A stretch of DNA of 33,772 nucleotides. Origin: Meiothermus hypogaeus (GTDB lineage: Bacteria; Deinococcota; Deinococci; Deinococcales; Thermaceae). The stretch spans positions 1-33,772 of the forward strand of contig NZ_QWKY01000036.1 in the NCBI RefSeq assembly GCF_003574035.1, in the 5' to 3' direction. This document shows, in pieces, positions 15,014 to 21,833 of the stretch (positions within the stretch are counted from its first letter, which is position 1; the number at the start of each line of letters is the position of its first letter). The notes beneath the pieces were generated by a model. The model saw nothing but the letters and a program-made list of their open reading frames with translations. It ran no database searches and had not been told where the DNA came from. A program made the position numbers and the translations under genes.

Positions 15014-16120
15014 CTAGAGCCGCTCGACCACCACCACATCAAACGAAAGGCCATCAATCGGGATGGCCCGCAGAACCCTGGCGCTTTTCAAATCGAATAC
15101 CAGCAGGCGGCCCTCGGTGCCGCTGCTGACGATGTAGGCCAGGCGTCTGTCCGGCGAGAGGGCCGCGTGGGTGGGGTTGACAAAGGTCGTGCCCGCAAGC
15201 TCGAGCCGGTGGTTTTCGCTCTGGCCGGTCTTCAGGTCGAGCAGCGAAACCGCGTTGGAGTAGTAGTTGAGCGAGAGAACCTGCCCCTCCCCTACCCGCA
15301 ACATCCCCAGCGGCCCCGGTGTGACGGTAAAGCGTTGAGGGGCTGCACCCGGCACGTGCAAGCTGAGGGTGTTGGACTCGAAGTTGGAGACCAAAGCCCC
15401 CTCCTCCAGCGGCAACACAAAGGCAGGGTCAGAGCCGGTGGGGGCTTCGGCCAGGGGTTGCCAGTTTTGCTCGTCCAGCCAGCGTACTGCGCTGGCTTCG
15501 GTGCTGGGCTGGCGGGGGCGCAGGGCCACCACCAATTTGGAACCCACGCGGGCTACATCGGCGGCCTCGTTGGCCGAACCGGAGGGCGGCAGGTTTACGG
15601 CCCGGACGACCTTCCCGCTTTCGAGGTCAATCTCGCTTAGCTGGCCCTGGCGAATGTGCGAGATGAAGAGCCTGCCGAAGTCGCTGGAAAACGCAATCCC
15701 CACGGGCCGCTCACCCACAATGAAGGGTTTGGCCCCGCCGGGGTTGTGGCAGGCAAAGCAGGTGGTCTGGGCGAAAGCGTCCTGGTCGAAGTGGGCTTGG
15801 ATGAGGGTGCCGTCGGCGCGTCTTTCGGGCACGGGAGCGGTGAGGAAGGTGCGGGTTACCGCCAACGAGCGAACGTCTACCTCGGCCACCGCCTGCGAGC
15901 CCACCAGCACCACATACACCTTGCGGCCATCCGGGCTCAGAATCATCCGGTGCGGCAATCCGCCCACCGTGATGTGCTGGATGGTTTTACCCTGCGTGGG
16001 GTCTATCACCGCCACGGTGCTGGAGCCCGCCTGGCTGACCAGCACATAGTGCGGGCGTGCCGAGGGGGGGCTCGAGCAAGCCACCAACCCGATCAAACCC
16101 AAGAGCATTCCAACACGCAT
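15014..16120 (-). CDS. YVTN-propeller lipoprotein with a CXXCH haem motif
   Basis: The 368-residue protein has a lipobox GLVAC (C15). Beta-propeller repeats of the YVTN/NHL kind follow, such as VLVSQAGSSTVAVIDPTQGK, HRMILSPDGRKVYVVLVGSQ and RLLVFDLKSARVLRAIPIDG. Between blades is CFACH (121-125), the c-type haem attachment motif, preceded by a histidine (H110) and aspartates. Similar propellers with haem motifs occur in cytochrome cd1 and bacterial surface oxidoreductases, but a single CXXCH could be coincidental. GGGGAGG lies 8 nt before the ATG. The gene is third of the four-gene unit, 13 nt after its upstream neighbour. Confidence 0.82.
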   Translation of the reverse strand: MRVGMLLGLIGLVACSSPPSARPHYVLVSQAGSSTVAVIDPTQGKTIQHITVGGLPHRMILSPDGRKVYVVLVGSQAVAEVDVRSLAVTRTFLTAPVPERRADGTLIQAHFDQDAFAQTTCFACHNPGGAKPFIVGERPVGIAFSSDFGRLFISHIRQGQLSEIDLESGKVVRAVNLPPSGSANEAADVARVGSKLVVALRPRQPSTEASAVRWLDEQNWQPLAEAPTGSDPAFVLPLEEGALVSNFESNTLSLHVPGAAPQRFTVTPGPLGMLRVGEGQVLSLNYYSNAVSLLDLKTGQSENHRLELAGTTFVNPTHAALSPDRRLAYIVSSGTEGRLLVFDLKSARVLRAIPIDGLSFDVVVVERL

Positions 16121-16133
16121 CCAAGACCTCCCC

Positions 16134-17207
16134 CTACTGCCGCTTGCGATAGCTGTTCCAGCCCGCACGGTTGACGCAGACCGCAAACTGCCACCGATGC
16201 TGGGGCCACTCACAGCCCAACTGGAACCCCACCGACTCGGTAAAGCCAAACTTGTAATAAGCCGTCAGGGGTTTGAGGTTGTAGCGCTTGGTCCCCGCAA
16301 AGCTGCCGCAGCCCTCGCCACGAACCTGGACGATCAGGCGGGCCTCGCTGGCCTGGAAGCGCACGTCGCCCGTGTAGGTATCGTTGCTGACGTTCAACAC
16401 CTGGAAGAGGGCGCCGCCCTTTTCGTAGTAGATCAGGTCTTTTTTGCAAACCCCCTCGGTGTTGGCAGCCTCAAAGACCTTGGCCAGTTCGTAGCCACCA
16501 GGCACAAAGCGCAGCCAGCGGTTTTCCCTTGCGTTGTATTTGGGAATGTAAAAAGCCCCGGTTTGTGGGTTATAAAAGCCCGTATCGGAATCCTGGGCGT
16601 CGGCCCACAAACCCAGCAGTTCGCGGTAGGGGGGATCCTGGCCCAGTTGAAAACCCTCGGGCTGGGCGGGCGGCGGTAGCTCCAGCATGGGATCGAGTTG
16701 CAACAGCTTGAGACTCAAGGGAAAGGGCCCCCCTTGGAGTTCCAGCTTCAGGGTGACTTCCTTGATCAGGGTCTCGTAGTACTCGAGGCTGGCATTAAAC
16801 ACCAGGGGGTTGTTGGGCAGGGTGCGCTTGCCGGGAGTGGTGCAGTTGACGATGGTCAGGGTGCGCTGGCTGGGCCGCAGGACAAGCCGGTTATCCTGAA
16901 CGGTTGCGGTTCCCACCGAGTCGTCTAGGTAGCTGACGCGGGCGCAGCTCGAGCTCACCCCCTGGGTGTAGTGCTGCAAGGCGTAGCGCCCATCGGCATG
17001 CAAAATCAGCTTGACCGAAAAACCACTGCCCAGGCGGAACCGCTCGCCCGTTACGGTGTTGGTGTAGTCGTCGGCAGAACTTGCTGTTTGCTGCCAGACC
17101 CCCACCAGCAGGGCGGGGAAACCCTGGTTTTGTGCCCGAATCGGGCTGGGGTTTCCAGCCAAAATCAAACACCCCAGGGTAAACAGAGTGGCTTTAGGTG
17201 TGCCCAT
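16134..17207 (-). CDS. Exported protein, paralogue of the upstream lipoprotein, two-domain repeat
   Basis: The 357-residue protein has a Sec-type signal (about 1-25, ending PIRAQ) rather than a lipobox. It is clearly paralogous to the next upstream gene: shared motifs include YTQGV/YSQGV, NRLVLRPS, FYNPQTGA, EGVCKKDLIYYEKG and SEARLIV. The two halves also resemble each other: GVWQQ...TVTGE...LHADGRY in the first and GLWAD...NPQTGAF...VPGGYE in the second. That suggests an internal duplication of a lipocalin-like beta-barrel domain. Conserved cysteines may form disulfides. The function is unknown. The start is 14 nt after the stop of the upstream paralogue. Confidence 0.8.
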   Translation of the reverse strand: MGTPKATLFTLGCLILAGNPSPIRAQNQGFPALLVGVWQQTASSADDYTNTVTGERFRLGSGFSVKLILHADGRYALQHYTQGVSSSCARVSYLDDSVGTATVQDNRLVLRPSQRTLTIVNCTTPGKRTLPNNPLVFNASLEYYETLIKEVTLKLELQGGPFPLSLKLLQLDPMLELPPPAQPEGFQLGQDPPYRELLGLWADAQDSDTGFYNPQTGAFYIPKYNARENRWLRFVPGGYELAKVFEAANTEGVCKKDLIYYEKGGALFQVLNVSNDTYTGDVRFQASEARLIVQVRGEGCGSFAGTKRYNLKPLTAYYKFGFTESVGFQLGCEWPQHRWQFAVCVNRAGWNSYRKRQ

Positions 17208-17221
17208 AGGCCCTTCTTCCT

Positions 17222-18316
17222 TTACCGCCGCTGGTAGGTGTACCAGGGGTCGGCTCCGTAGCAGACCGCAAAACCCCAGAAGTGCGTAGGGTACTGGCAG
17301 CCCAGCATGAAGCTCTCACCCCCGACGGGCAGGGTGTAGCTCCAGCGGTGGTAGCGGGTGAGGGGCTGCAAGGTATAGGTTTGCACCCCGTCGTCGGCCC
17401 CACACTCGCGGATTCGCACGATTAGCCGGGCCTCGCTGGCGGCCAGACGCACATCCCCCTGGTAGGTGTAGCTGTCGCGCTGGTTGGTGATTTTGAACAG
17501 GGCCTGGCCCTTTTCGTAGTAGATCAGGTCTTTCTTACAGACCCCCTCGAGGTTCACCCGCACAAAAGCCATGCCCAGCTCGTAGCCCTCGGGCGAAAAG
17601 CGCACAAAGCGGTTCTCCCCGCAGCAGTCGGGAAACTGGTAGGCCCCGGTCTGGGGGTTGTAGAAGTTGGTCTCTTCGCGGCCCCACAGCCCCAGAATTT
17701 CGTCGTAGGGGCCGACCTGACCCAGCTCGAAGCCAGGGGGTTGGGGCGGTTGAGGCAAGTTGGCGGGCGGGGTACGGTTCAGCAGCTTGAAGCGAAGGGG
17801 ATAGGGCCCGCCGGAGAGCTCCATCAGCAGGCTGGTATCCAGGAAGGTGGGGTACTCGCTCACCGAAGCCTCGAACACCACCGGGTCGAGCCGCTGGTTG
17901 AAGGTGCCCGACTGGGCGCAATTCCGCACGTCCAGCCGGCGCTCGCGGGGCCGCAGGACGAGCCGGTTGTTGTTCCACTCGGCCAGCCCCACCATCTGGT
18001 CGAAGAAGCTCACCAGGCTACAGTTGGACGCAACCCCCTGGGAGTAGTGGGCGAAGTAGAATTCGCCATTGGGCTTCACCTTGAGCTGGGCCGAGTAGCC
18101 CTCGGTCATGGTGAACTCAAAGCCGGTGAGGGGGTTCCTAAAGTTGCCGCTGCTGGCCAGGGTATCCTGCCAGACCCCCGAGAGCTCGGCGGGGAAACTG
18201 CCGGTAGGGTTGGGGGGACTGGGGGGGTTGCTGGGGTTGGTAGGATTGTTTCCACCGCCACCCCCACAAGCAACCAACAGCAGCAATAGCGCCAGCGCAA
18301 TGGGAATTCTGTGCAT
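17222..18316 (-). CDS. Lipoprotein, first gene of a SARP-type repeat promoter unit
   Basis: The 364-residue protein has a lipoprotein signal (lipobox LLVAC, C17) and then a Gly/Asn/Pro-rich linker (PSNPPSPPNPTG). Two related halves follow, with GVWQDT at about 52 and ILGLWGREETNFYNPQTG in the second half, as in its downstream paralogue. No named family is recognised. AGGAGG lies at 18322-18327. A -10-like TACCCT at 18335-18340 and two heptamers GTCATGC at 18350-18367 lie immediately upstream, so it leads the unit 18316-13102. It probably sits on the outer surface or in the periplasm. Confidence 0.82.
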   Translation of the reverse strand: MHRIPIALALLLLLVACGGGGGNNPTNPSNPPSPPNPTGSFPAELSGVWQDTLASSGNFRNPLTGFEFTMTEGYSAQLKVKPNGEFYFAHYSQGVASNCSLVSFFDQMVGLAEWNNNRLVLRPRERRLDVRNCAQSGTFNQRLDPVVFEASVSEYPTFLDTSLLMELSGGPYPLRFKLLNRTPPANLPQPPQPPGFELGQVGPYDEILGLWGREETNFYNPQTGAYQFPDCCGENRFVRFSPEGYELGMAFVRVNLEGVCKKDLIYYEKGQALFKITNQRDSYTYQGDVRLAASEARLIVRIRECGADDGVQTYTLQPLTRYHRWSYTLPVGGESFMLGCQYPTHFWGFAVCYGADPWYTYQRR

Positions 18317-18334
18317 GCGTACCTCCTGGTGCCA

Positions 18335-18367
18335 AGGGTAGACAATCCAGCATGACTGAAGCATGAC
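18335..18367 (-). promoter_or_regulatory. SARP-type operator and promoter A (GTCATGC-N4-GTCATGC-N9-TACCCT)
   Basis: On the minus strand two GTCATGC heptamers (18361-18367 and 18350-18356) are separated by TTCA. They are followed after 9 nt by TACCCT (18335-18340). The repeats have an 11-bp period and cover the -35 region. The element overlaps the 3' end of the preceding gene and drives the lipoprotein unit that begins at 18316. Sites B and C in this window have the same layout. Confidence 0.75.
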
Positions 18368-18370
18368 CGG

Positions 18371-18553
18371 CTACTCAGGCGCCTCTTCCCTGGACTCTTC
18401 CATCTCCTGTAGCAAAAACGCCGTCAGGGCGCTGGGTTCGGCGAAGTAATGGCGCTCCTCGCCCTCACTCAAGGAGGCCCGCCAGATTTCGCCGCCGGGG
18501 CTGGGCTCGTACCAGACCCGAATCACATAGACTTTGTTCAGTGTTGCGTTCAT
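18371..18553 (-). CDS. Small 60-residue protein, unknown
   Basis: The protein (start MNATLNKVYVIRVWYEPSPG) has no signal peptide. It looks like a small beta-alpha fold with an acidic C-terminal helix (FLLQEMEESREEAPE). A good AAGGAAGG site precedes the ATG. It begins 8 nt after the stop of the exported protein gene, so it is part of the unit starting at 21716. The next unit's operator begins 4 bp past its stop codon. It might be a cytoplasmic partner of the exported proteins; that is only positional. Confidence 0.65.
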   Translation of the reverse strand: MNATLNKVYVIRVWYEPSPGGEIWRASLSEGEERHYFAEPSALTAFLLQEMEESREEAPE

Positions 18554-18561
18554 GCCTTCCT

Positions 18562-19308
18562 TTAGCGAATCATCAAACCCGTGGCGGTAAACTTGACCCG
18601 CTCCGGCTTGACCCCCAGCACCGCTTCCAGCAAGCCCCCGGCGATCTGCTGGTAGGTCTTGAGCAGTTCGGCATCGTTTTGCTCGGTGGCCACCGAGTAG
18701 CCTGCCAAGGGCAGGGTAGCCAGCAGCACGAAGAGTTCATAGAGGGTCTGGCGTTCTTTATCGCTGGCCTTTTTGAACTCCGGGCTCGAGCCAAAGACCT
18801 CATCCACGCTGGCCTGTAGGGCACTCAAGCTGGCCTCAGAGGGCTCTTGGCCGCTATAGACCAAGTAGCAAACCCCCACCAGATAGGTAAAAGCCAAGGC
18901 TACGTTGTTGGGTTTGCCCTGCTTTTTGGCCTCGTCCTCGTAGAGCTTGAGCCCCACATCAAAAACCTTGGTCAGCTCTTTTTGTTGGGCTTTATCCTGG
19001 GTCAGGCTCTGGGCAAAAGTGTCTACCAGTATGCGCCCTGAACCCTGCTTGAAGCTGGTAGCGCTGGTTGGGCGGGCTGCGCTAGAGCTTTTTTGCTGGC
19101 TTTTTTTGACCGCAGCATCCAGCATGGCCTTGTTGATTTGCATCTGGGTGGTGAACATGATGTTGCTGTAAGCCTGGTACACGTTGGCCTGGTAGATGTT
19201 GCTGAAGCTCTGCACTGGAGCCCCAAAACCCCCAGCCGTGTACTGGGCCTGTGCGCTGCCCAGCAGCACCCACAGCACAACCGCGATTGCTTTGTTTTGT
19301 CTCTTCAT
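18562..19308 (-). CDS. Exported protein, possibly DUF6683-like
   Basis: The 248-residue protein has a signal peptide (KAIAVVLWVLLGSAQA). A Gln- and Ser-rich stretch follows, then an alpha-helical domain of about 150 residues (RILVDTFAQSLTQDKAQQKE, YLVGVCYLVYSGQEPSEASL). The likeness to DUF6683 is from memory of pattern and is tentative. Its ATG has GGGAG nearby. The open frame continues upstream for 92 codons through a hairpin, but those codons are not protein-like. It is the second gene in the unit starting at 21716, with an 80-bp gap that contains a strong hairpin. Confidence 0.7.
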   Translation of the reverse strand: MKRQNKAIAVVLWVLLGSAQAQYTAGGFGAPVQSFSNIYQANVYQAYSNIMFTTQMQINKAMLDAAVKKSQQKSSSAARPTSATSFKQGSGRILVDTFAQSLTQDKAQQKELTKVFDVGLKLYEDEAKKQGKPNNVALAFTYLVGVCYLVYSGQEPSEASLSALQASVDEVFGSSPEFKKASDKERQTLYELFVLLATLPLAGYSVATEQNDAELLKTYQQIAGGLLEAVLGVKPERVKFTATGLMIR

Positions 19309-19342
19309 CTTCACTCCCTTCCACTGCTCAGTTTTGGAGGTA

Positions 19343-19381
19343 GGGTGTCGGCCCTGAGGAGGCAGCCCGGAGCCGACACCC
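19343..19381 (-). other. Intercistronic hairpin with a 10-bp perfect stem
   Basis: GGGTGTCGGC on the minus strand pairs exactly with GCCGACACCC (19343-19352 with 19372-19381), with a 19-nt loop. No T-run follows, so it is not a standard terminator. It lies between the large surface protein gene and the next exported protein gene. It could stabilise the upstream message or reduce read-through. Confidence 0.6.
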
Positions 19382-19388
19382 CAGGGCT

Positions 19389-21716
19389 TTACTTCTGCAC
19401 CGTGATGGTGGCGCCGGTAATGGGCAGACCATTCAGAGTTGGGCTGCCCTGGGCGCTCACGCTGGTCAGGTTGATCTGATAGGTCTTGTCGACCGGGGTG
19501 GTGCTCTGACCGCCGCTGCAGGCGGCCAGGGCCAGAGCCAGGGCCAGGGCCAGGAAACCCACCCGCAGCGAGCGCATCCGCCAAGCACCCAGAAGCATCA
19601 TGGACAGCAAGGTAAGCAGCAAGGGCGTGGGCAGGGCCGGGAGGCTCTGGGCCTTCAGTACCGCCGGACGGGCCGCCAGGGTGCTGGCAATATCGGCGGC
19701 CACCAGGAACTGGCTGTTGCCCGTACTGAGGGCCAGCGGGGCGGACAGGGCGAGGCTAAGGGTACCGTTGTCGGCGCTGAAGGTGCCGCTGGCAATGGGG
19801 GTTTCACCGCTGTCAATCTGGCCGTTGGCGTTGGCATCGCGGATCAGCTTGACCGCGGTGAGGTCGAGGCTGTCGTTGCCGCTGCCACTGGCCTGCAGGG
19901 TGATGCTTTGCAACTGGGTGGCCTGCGAGGGGTTGAGGGTGAAGGCCAGCATCAAGACGTTGCTCTGGCCTTTGTTGCGGGTGGCATCGGTGGGGGCGTT
20001 GGCGGGCTTGGCTGCGCTGATGGTCAAACCACCTGCGGGTGCGGTGTTGAAGGTAGCTGTGACCGACTTGGCTGCGTCCATCGTGACCGAGCAGGTACCC
20101 GTACCGCTACAGGCCCCACCCCAGCCGGCGAAGCTCGAGCCCGCATCAGCAACCGCACTCAGGATCACGCTGGCCCCAGAGCTATAGTTGGCGGTACAGG
20201 TCGCGCCACAGGCAATGCCAGCTGGGCTGCTGCTTACGGTTCCACCCCCCGTTCCACCCTTACTCACCGTAAGCGCGAAGGTGGCAGCAGGCGCCTGGGT
20301 GTAGTTCACGCTGGCGGTGGCACTGCCGGTGGTCACGGTGACGTTCTGGCTGGCCGGGTTGGGGTTGTAGGTAGTGCCGCTCACCACCACACTGGGAGCC
20401 GTGACGGTGTAAATGCCGGTCACCACATCGGATAGCGATTGGCCGGTGCCGGTCAGGATAGTCCGCTGCTGGTTGAAGCCGCCCGGGCCGGTGATGGTGA
20501 GGGTGGCGCTGTTGCCGCTGGGCAGGCCCGACACTTGTAGATTGAGGGTACCGAAGCTTTGCGCAGTGTTGAAGGTAGCGGTCACGGTTTGGGCGGCATT
20601 CATGGTGACGGTGCAGGTACCCGTACCCGTGCAGGCCCCACTCCAACCGGCGAAGGTAGAGCCGCTGGCCGCCGCTGCACTTAGGGTTACCGAGGCCCCG
20701 GCGTTGAACGCAGCCGAGCAGGTAGCTCCGCAGTTGATACCTGAGGGACTGCTCGTCACGGTGCCCGAGCCCGTACCGTTTTTGTTGACCGTGAGGGCAA
20801 AGGTAGGAGCCGCCGAAGTGGTGAAGGTCTGGGTGGAACTATTGAAAGTTCCTGCATCGGTGACGAAGCGGTAACGCCAGAAATACGTGGTGTTGGGGCT
20901 CAGGCCAGTAAGGTTGGTGCTAACGCTGGGAAAGTTAAGATCGGTGTTGGGCACAGTAGCGGGAGGGGTGGATGAACCAAAGGCATTGGTGGTCCCATAA
21001 TCCACATACAGCTGGCCGCCCTTGAAATAGCTAAAAAGATTCACCCCAAGCGTTGCTGTGATTGCGCTAATCCCGCTGCTTTGTAGGTTCTGGAAGCCAG
21101 CCTGGTAAAACACTGTCACCGGCACAAAGGGTGTGGCAGTACCCCAGGCGGTATTGGCTACCGCAGTCAGGCGGTGGCTAGTTGGACCACTCAACCCCAG
21201 CAGTTGTTTGTTGTAGCGCACCGGTACGCGAATATCCACCTGCCAGCCCGGTGCAATTACTGCATAGCCAAAAAAAAGGCCACCAAAGTTTCCAGTAGAC
21301 GGTGTCTGTGAGCAGCCACCCTGGAAACCCGCTGGGTTGTCGGTAAAGTCAATAACCTGCGTGGGGGTTGTGAACTTAATAGCGTAACAACGTACCCGAT
21401 TGGTACTATCAATTGCCAGCGTAGCTCCATCCGGAAGGAAAAAATCGAAGCCGATGGTATCGTTGGTACAAGGACTTACGTTGGAGCCTACCGCCCGCAC
21501 ATAGCCTACATCGCCGGTCTTGGGATAGGGCACGCTAGGATCGGCGTAAAACCCCACGAAGTTTTGTGAGGCAATTGCCTCGAGGTTGGTTATCGCACAT
21601 ATCTGCCTAACCGAAGCAAAGTTGCCATCTACATAGCCAGGGGCTGCCTGGGCATTTGTACCAAACAAACCAAGCATTAGCAAAATACCCAAAGCTAGCA
21701 TTCGCATCCCTTGCAT
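19389..21716 (-). CDS. Large surface protein with fibronectin-type and Cys-bearing bacterial repeats
   Basis: The 775-residue protein has a signal peptide (LALGILLMLGLFGTNAQA), an N-terminal domain of about 220 residues, and a fibronectin III-like region (LSPNTTYFWRYRFVTDAGTF). Two copies of an about 75-residue InlB-B-like repeat follow (FALTVNKNGTGSGTVTSSPS and FALTVSKGGTGGGTVSSSPA, each with NCGATC/ACGATC and FAGWSGAC/FAGWGGAC). The two repeats flank a beta domain. Near the C-terminus LPALPTPLLLTLLSMMLLGA followed by basic residues resembles an IPTL-CTERM-like membrane-sorting tail, but the frame continues into a lipoprotein-like signal (LALALAAC) and 40 more residues. AGGAGG precedes the ATG. 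It leads the unit driven by promoter B. Confidence 0.8.
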   Translation of the reverse strand: MQGMRMLALGILLMLGLFGTNAQAAPGYVDGNFASVRQICAITNLEAIASQNFVGFYADPSVPYPKTGDVGYVRAVGSNVSPCTNDTIGFDFFLPDGATLAIDSTNRVRCYAIKFTTPTQVIDFTDNPAGFQGGCSQTPSTGNFGGLFFGYAVIAPGWQVDIRVPVRYNKQLLGLSGPTSHRLTAVANTAWGTATPFVPVTVFYQAGFQNLQSSGISAITATLGVNLFSYFKGGQLYVDYGTTNAFGSSTPPATVPNTDLNFPSVSTNLTGLSPNTTYFWRYRFVTDAGTFNSSTQTFTTSAAPTFALTVNKNGTGSGTVTSSPSGINCGATCSAAFNAGASVTLSAAAASGSTFAGWSGACTGTGTCTVTMNAAQTVTATFNTAQSFGTLNLQVSGLPSGNSATLTITGPGGFNQQRTILTGTGQSLSDVVTGIYTVTAPSVVVSGTTYNPNPASQNVTVTTGSATASVNYTQAPAATFALTVSKGGTGGGTVSSSPAGIACGATCTANYSSGASVILSAVADAGSSFAGWGGACSGTGTCSVTMDAAKSVTATFNTAPAGGLTISAAKPANAPTDATRNKGQSNVLMLAFTLNPSQATQLQSITLQASGSGNDSLDLTAVKLIRDANANGQIDSGETPIASGTFSADNGTLSLALSAPLALSTGNSQFLVAADIASTLAARPAVLKAQSLPALPTPLLLTLLSMMLLGAWRMRSLRVGFLALALALALAACSGGQSTTPVDKTYQINLTSVSAQGSPTLNGLPITGATITVQK

Positions 21717-21754
21717 GACTTCCTCCTTGCTCAACCCTCTGAGGGTGTGCAGCT

Positions 21755-21787
21755 AAGGTAGAACAGTCCGCATGACTGGAGGATGAC
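21755..21787 (-). promoter_or_regulatory. SARP-type operator and promoter B (GTCATCC-N4-GTCATGC-N9-TACCTT)
   Basis: On the minus strand GTCATCC (21781-21787) and GTCATGC (21770-21776) are separated by TCCA and followed after 9 nt by TACCTT (21755-21760). The spacings are identical to sites A and C. It lies 38 bp upstream of the large surface protein start and 5 bp downstream of the protease terminator. Confidence 0.75.
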
Positions 21788-21791
21788 TGAA

Positions 21792-21818
21792 CAAAACAGA
21801 CCCCCGCAGGGGTCTGTT
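21792..21818 (-). terminator. Intrinsic terminator after the protease gene
   Basis: CAGACCCC and GGGGTCTG (21797-21804 with 21809-21816) pair as a perfect stem. On the minus strand the stem is followed by TTTTG. It ends the protease transcript just before promoter B, so the units are transcribed separately. Confidence 0.8.
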
Positions 21819-21833
21819 GGAAGGATTGAGAGC

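Noticed and set aside
20041-20830. DNA repeat pair as a mobile or CRISPR-like structure
   Set aside because: The similarity is explained by two copies of a protein repeat (InlB-B-like) in the surface protein gene.
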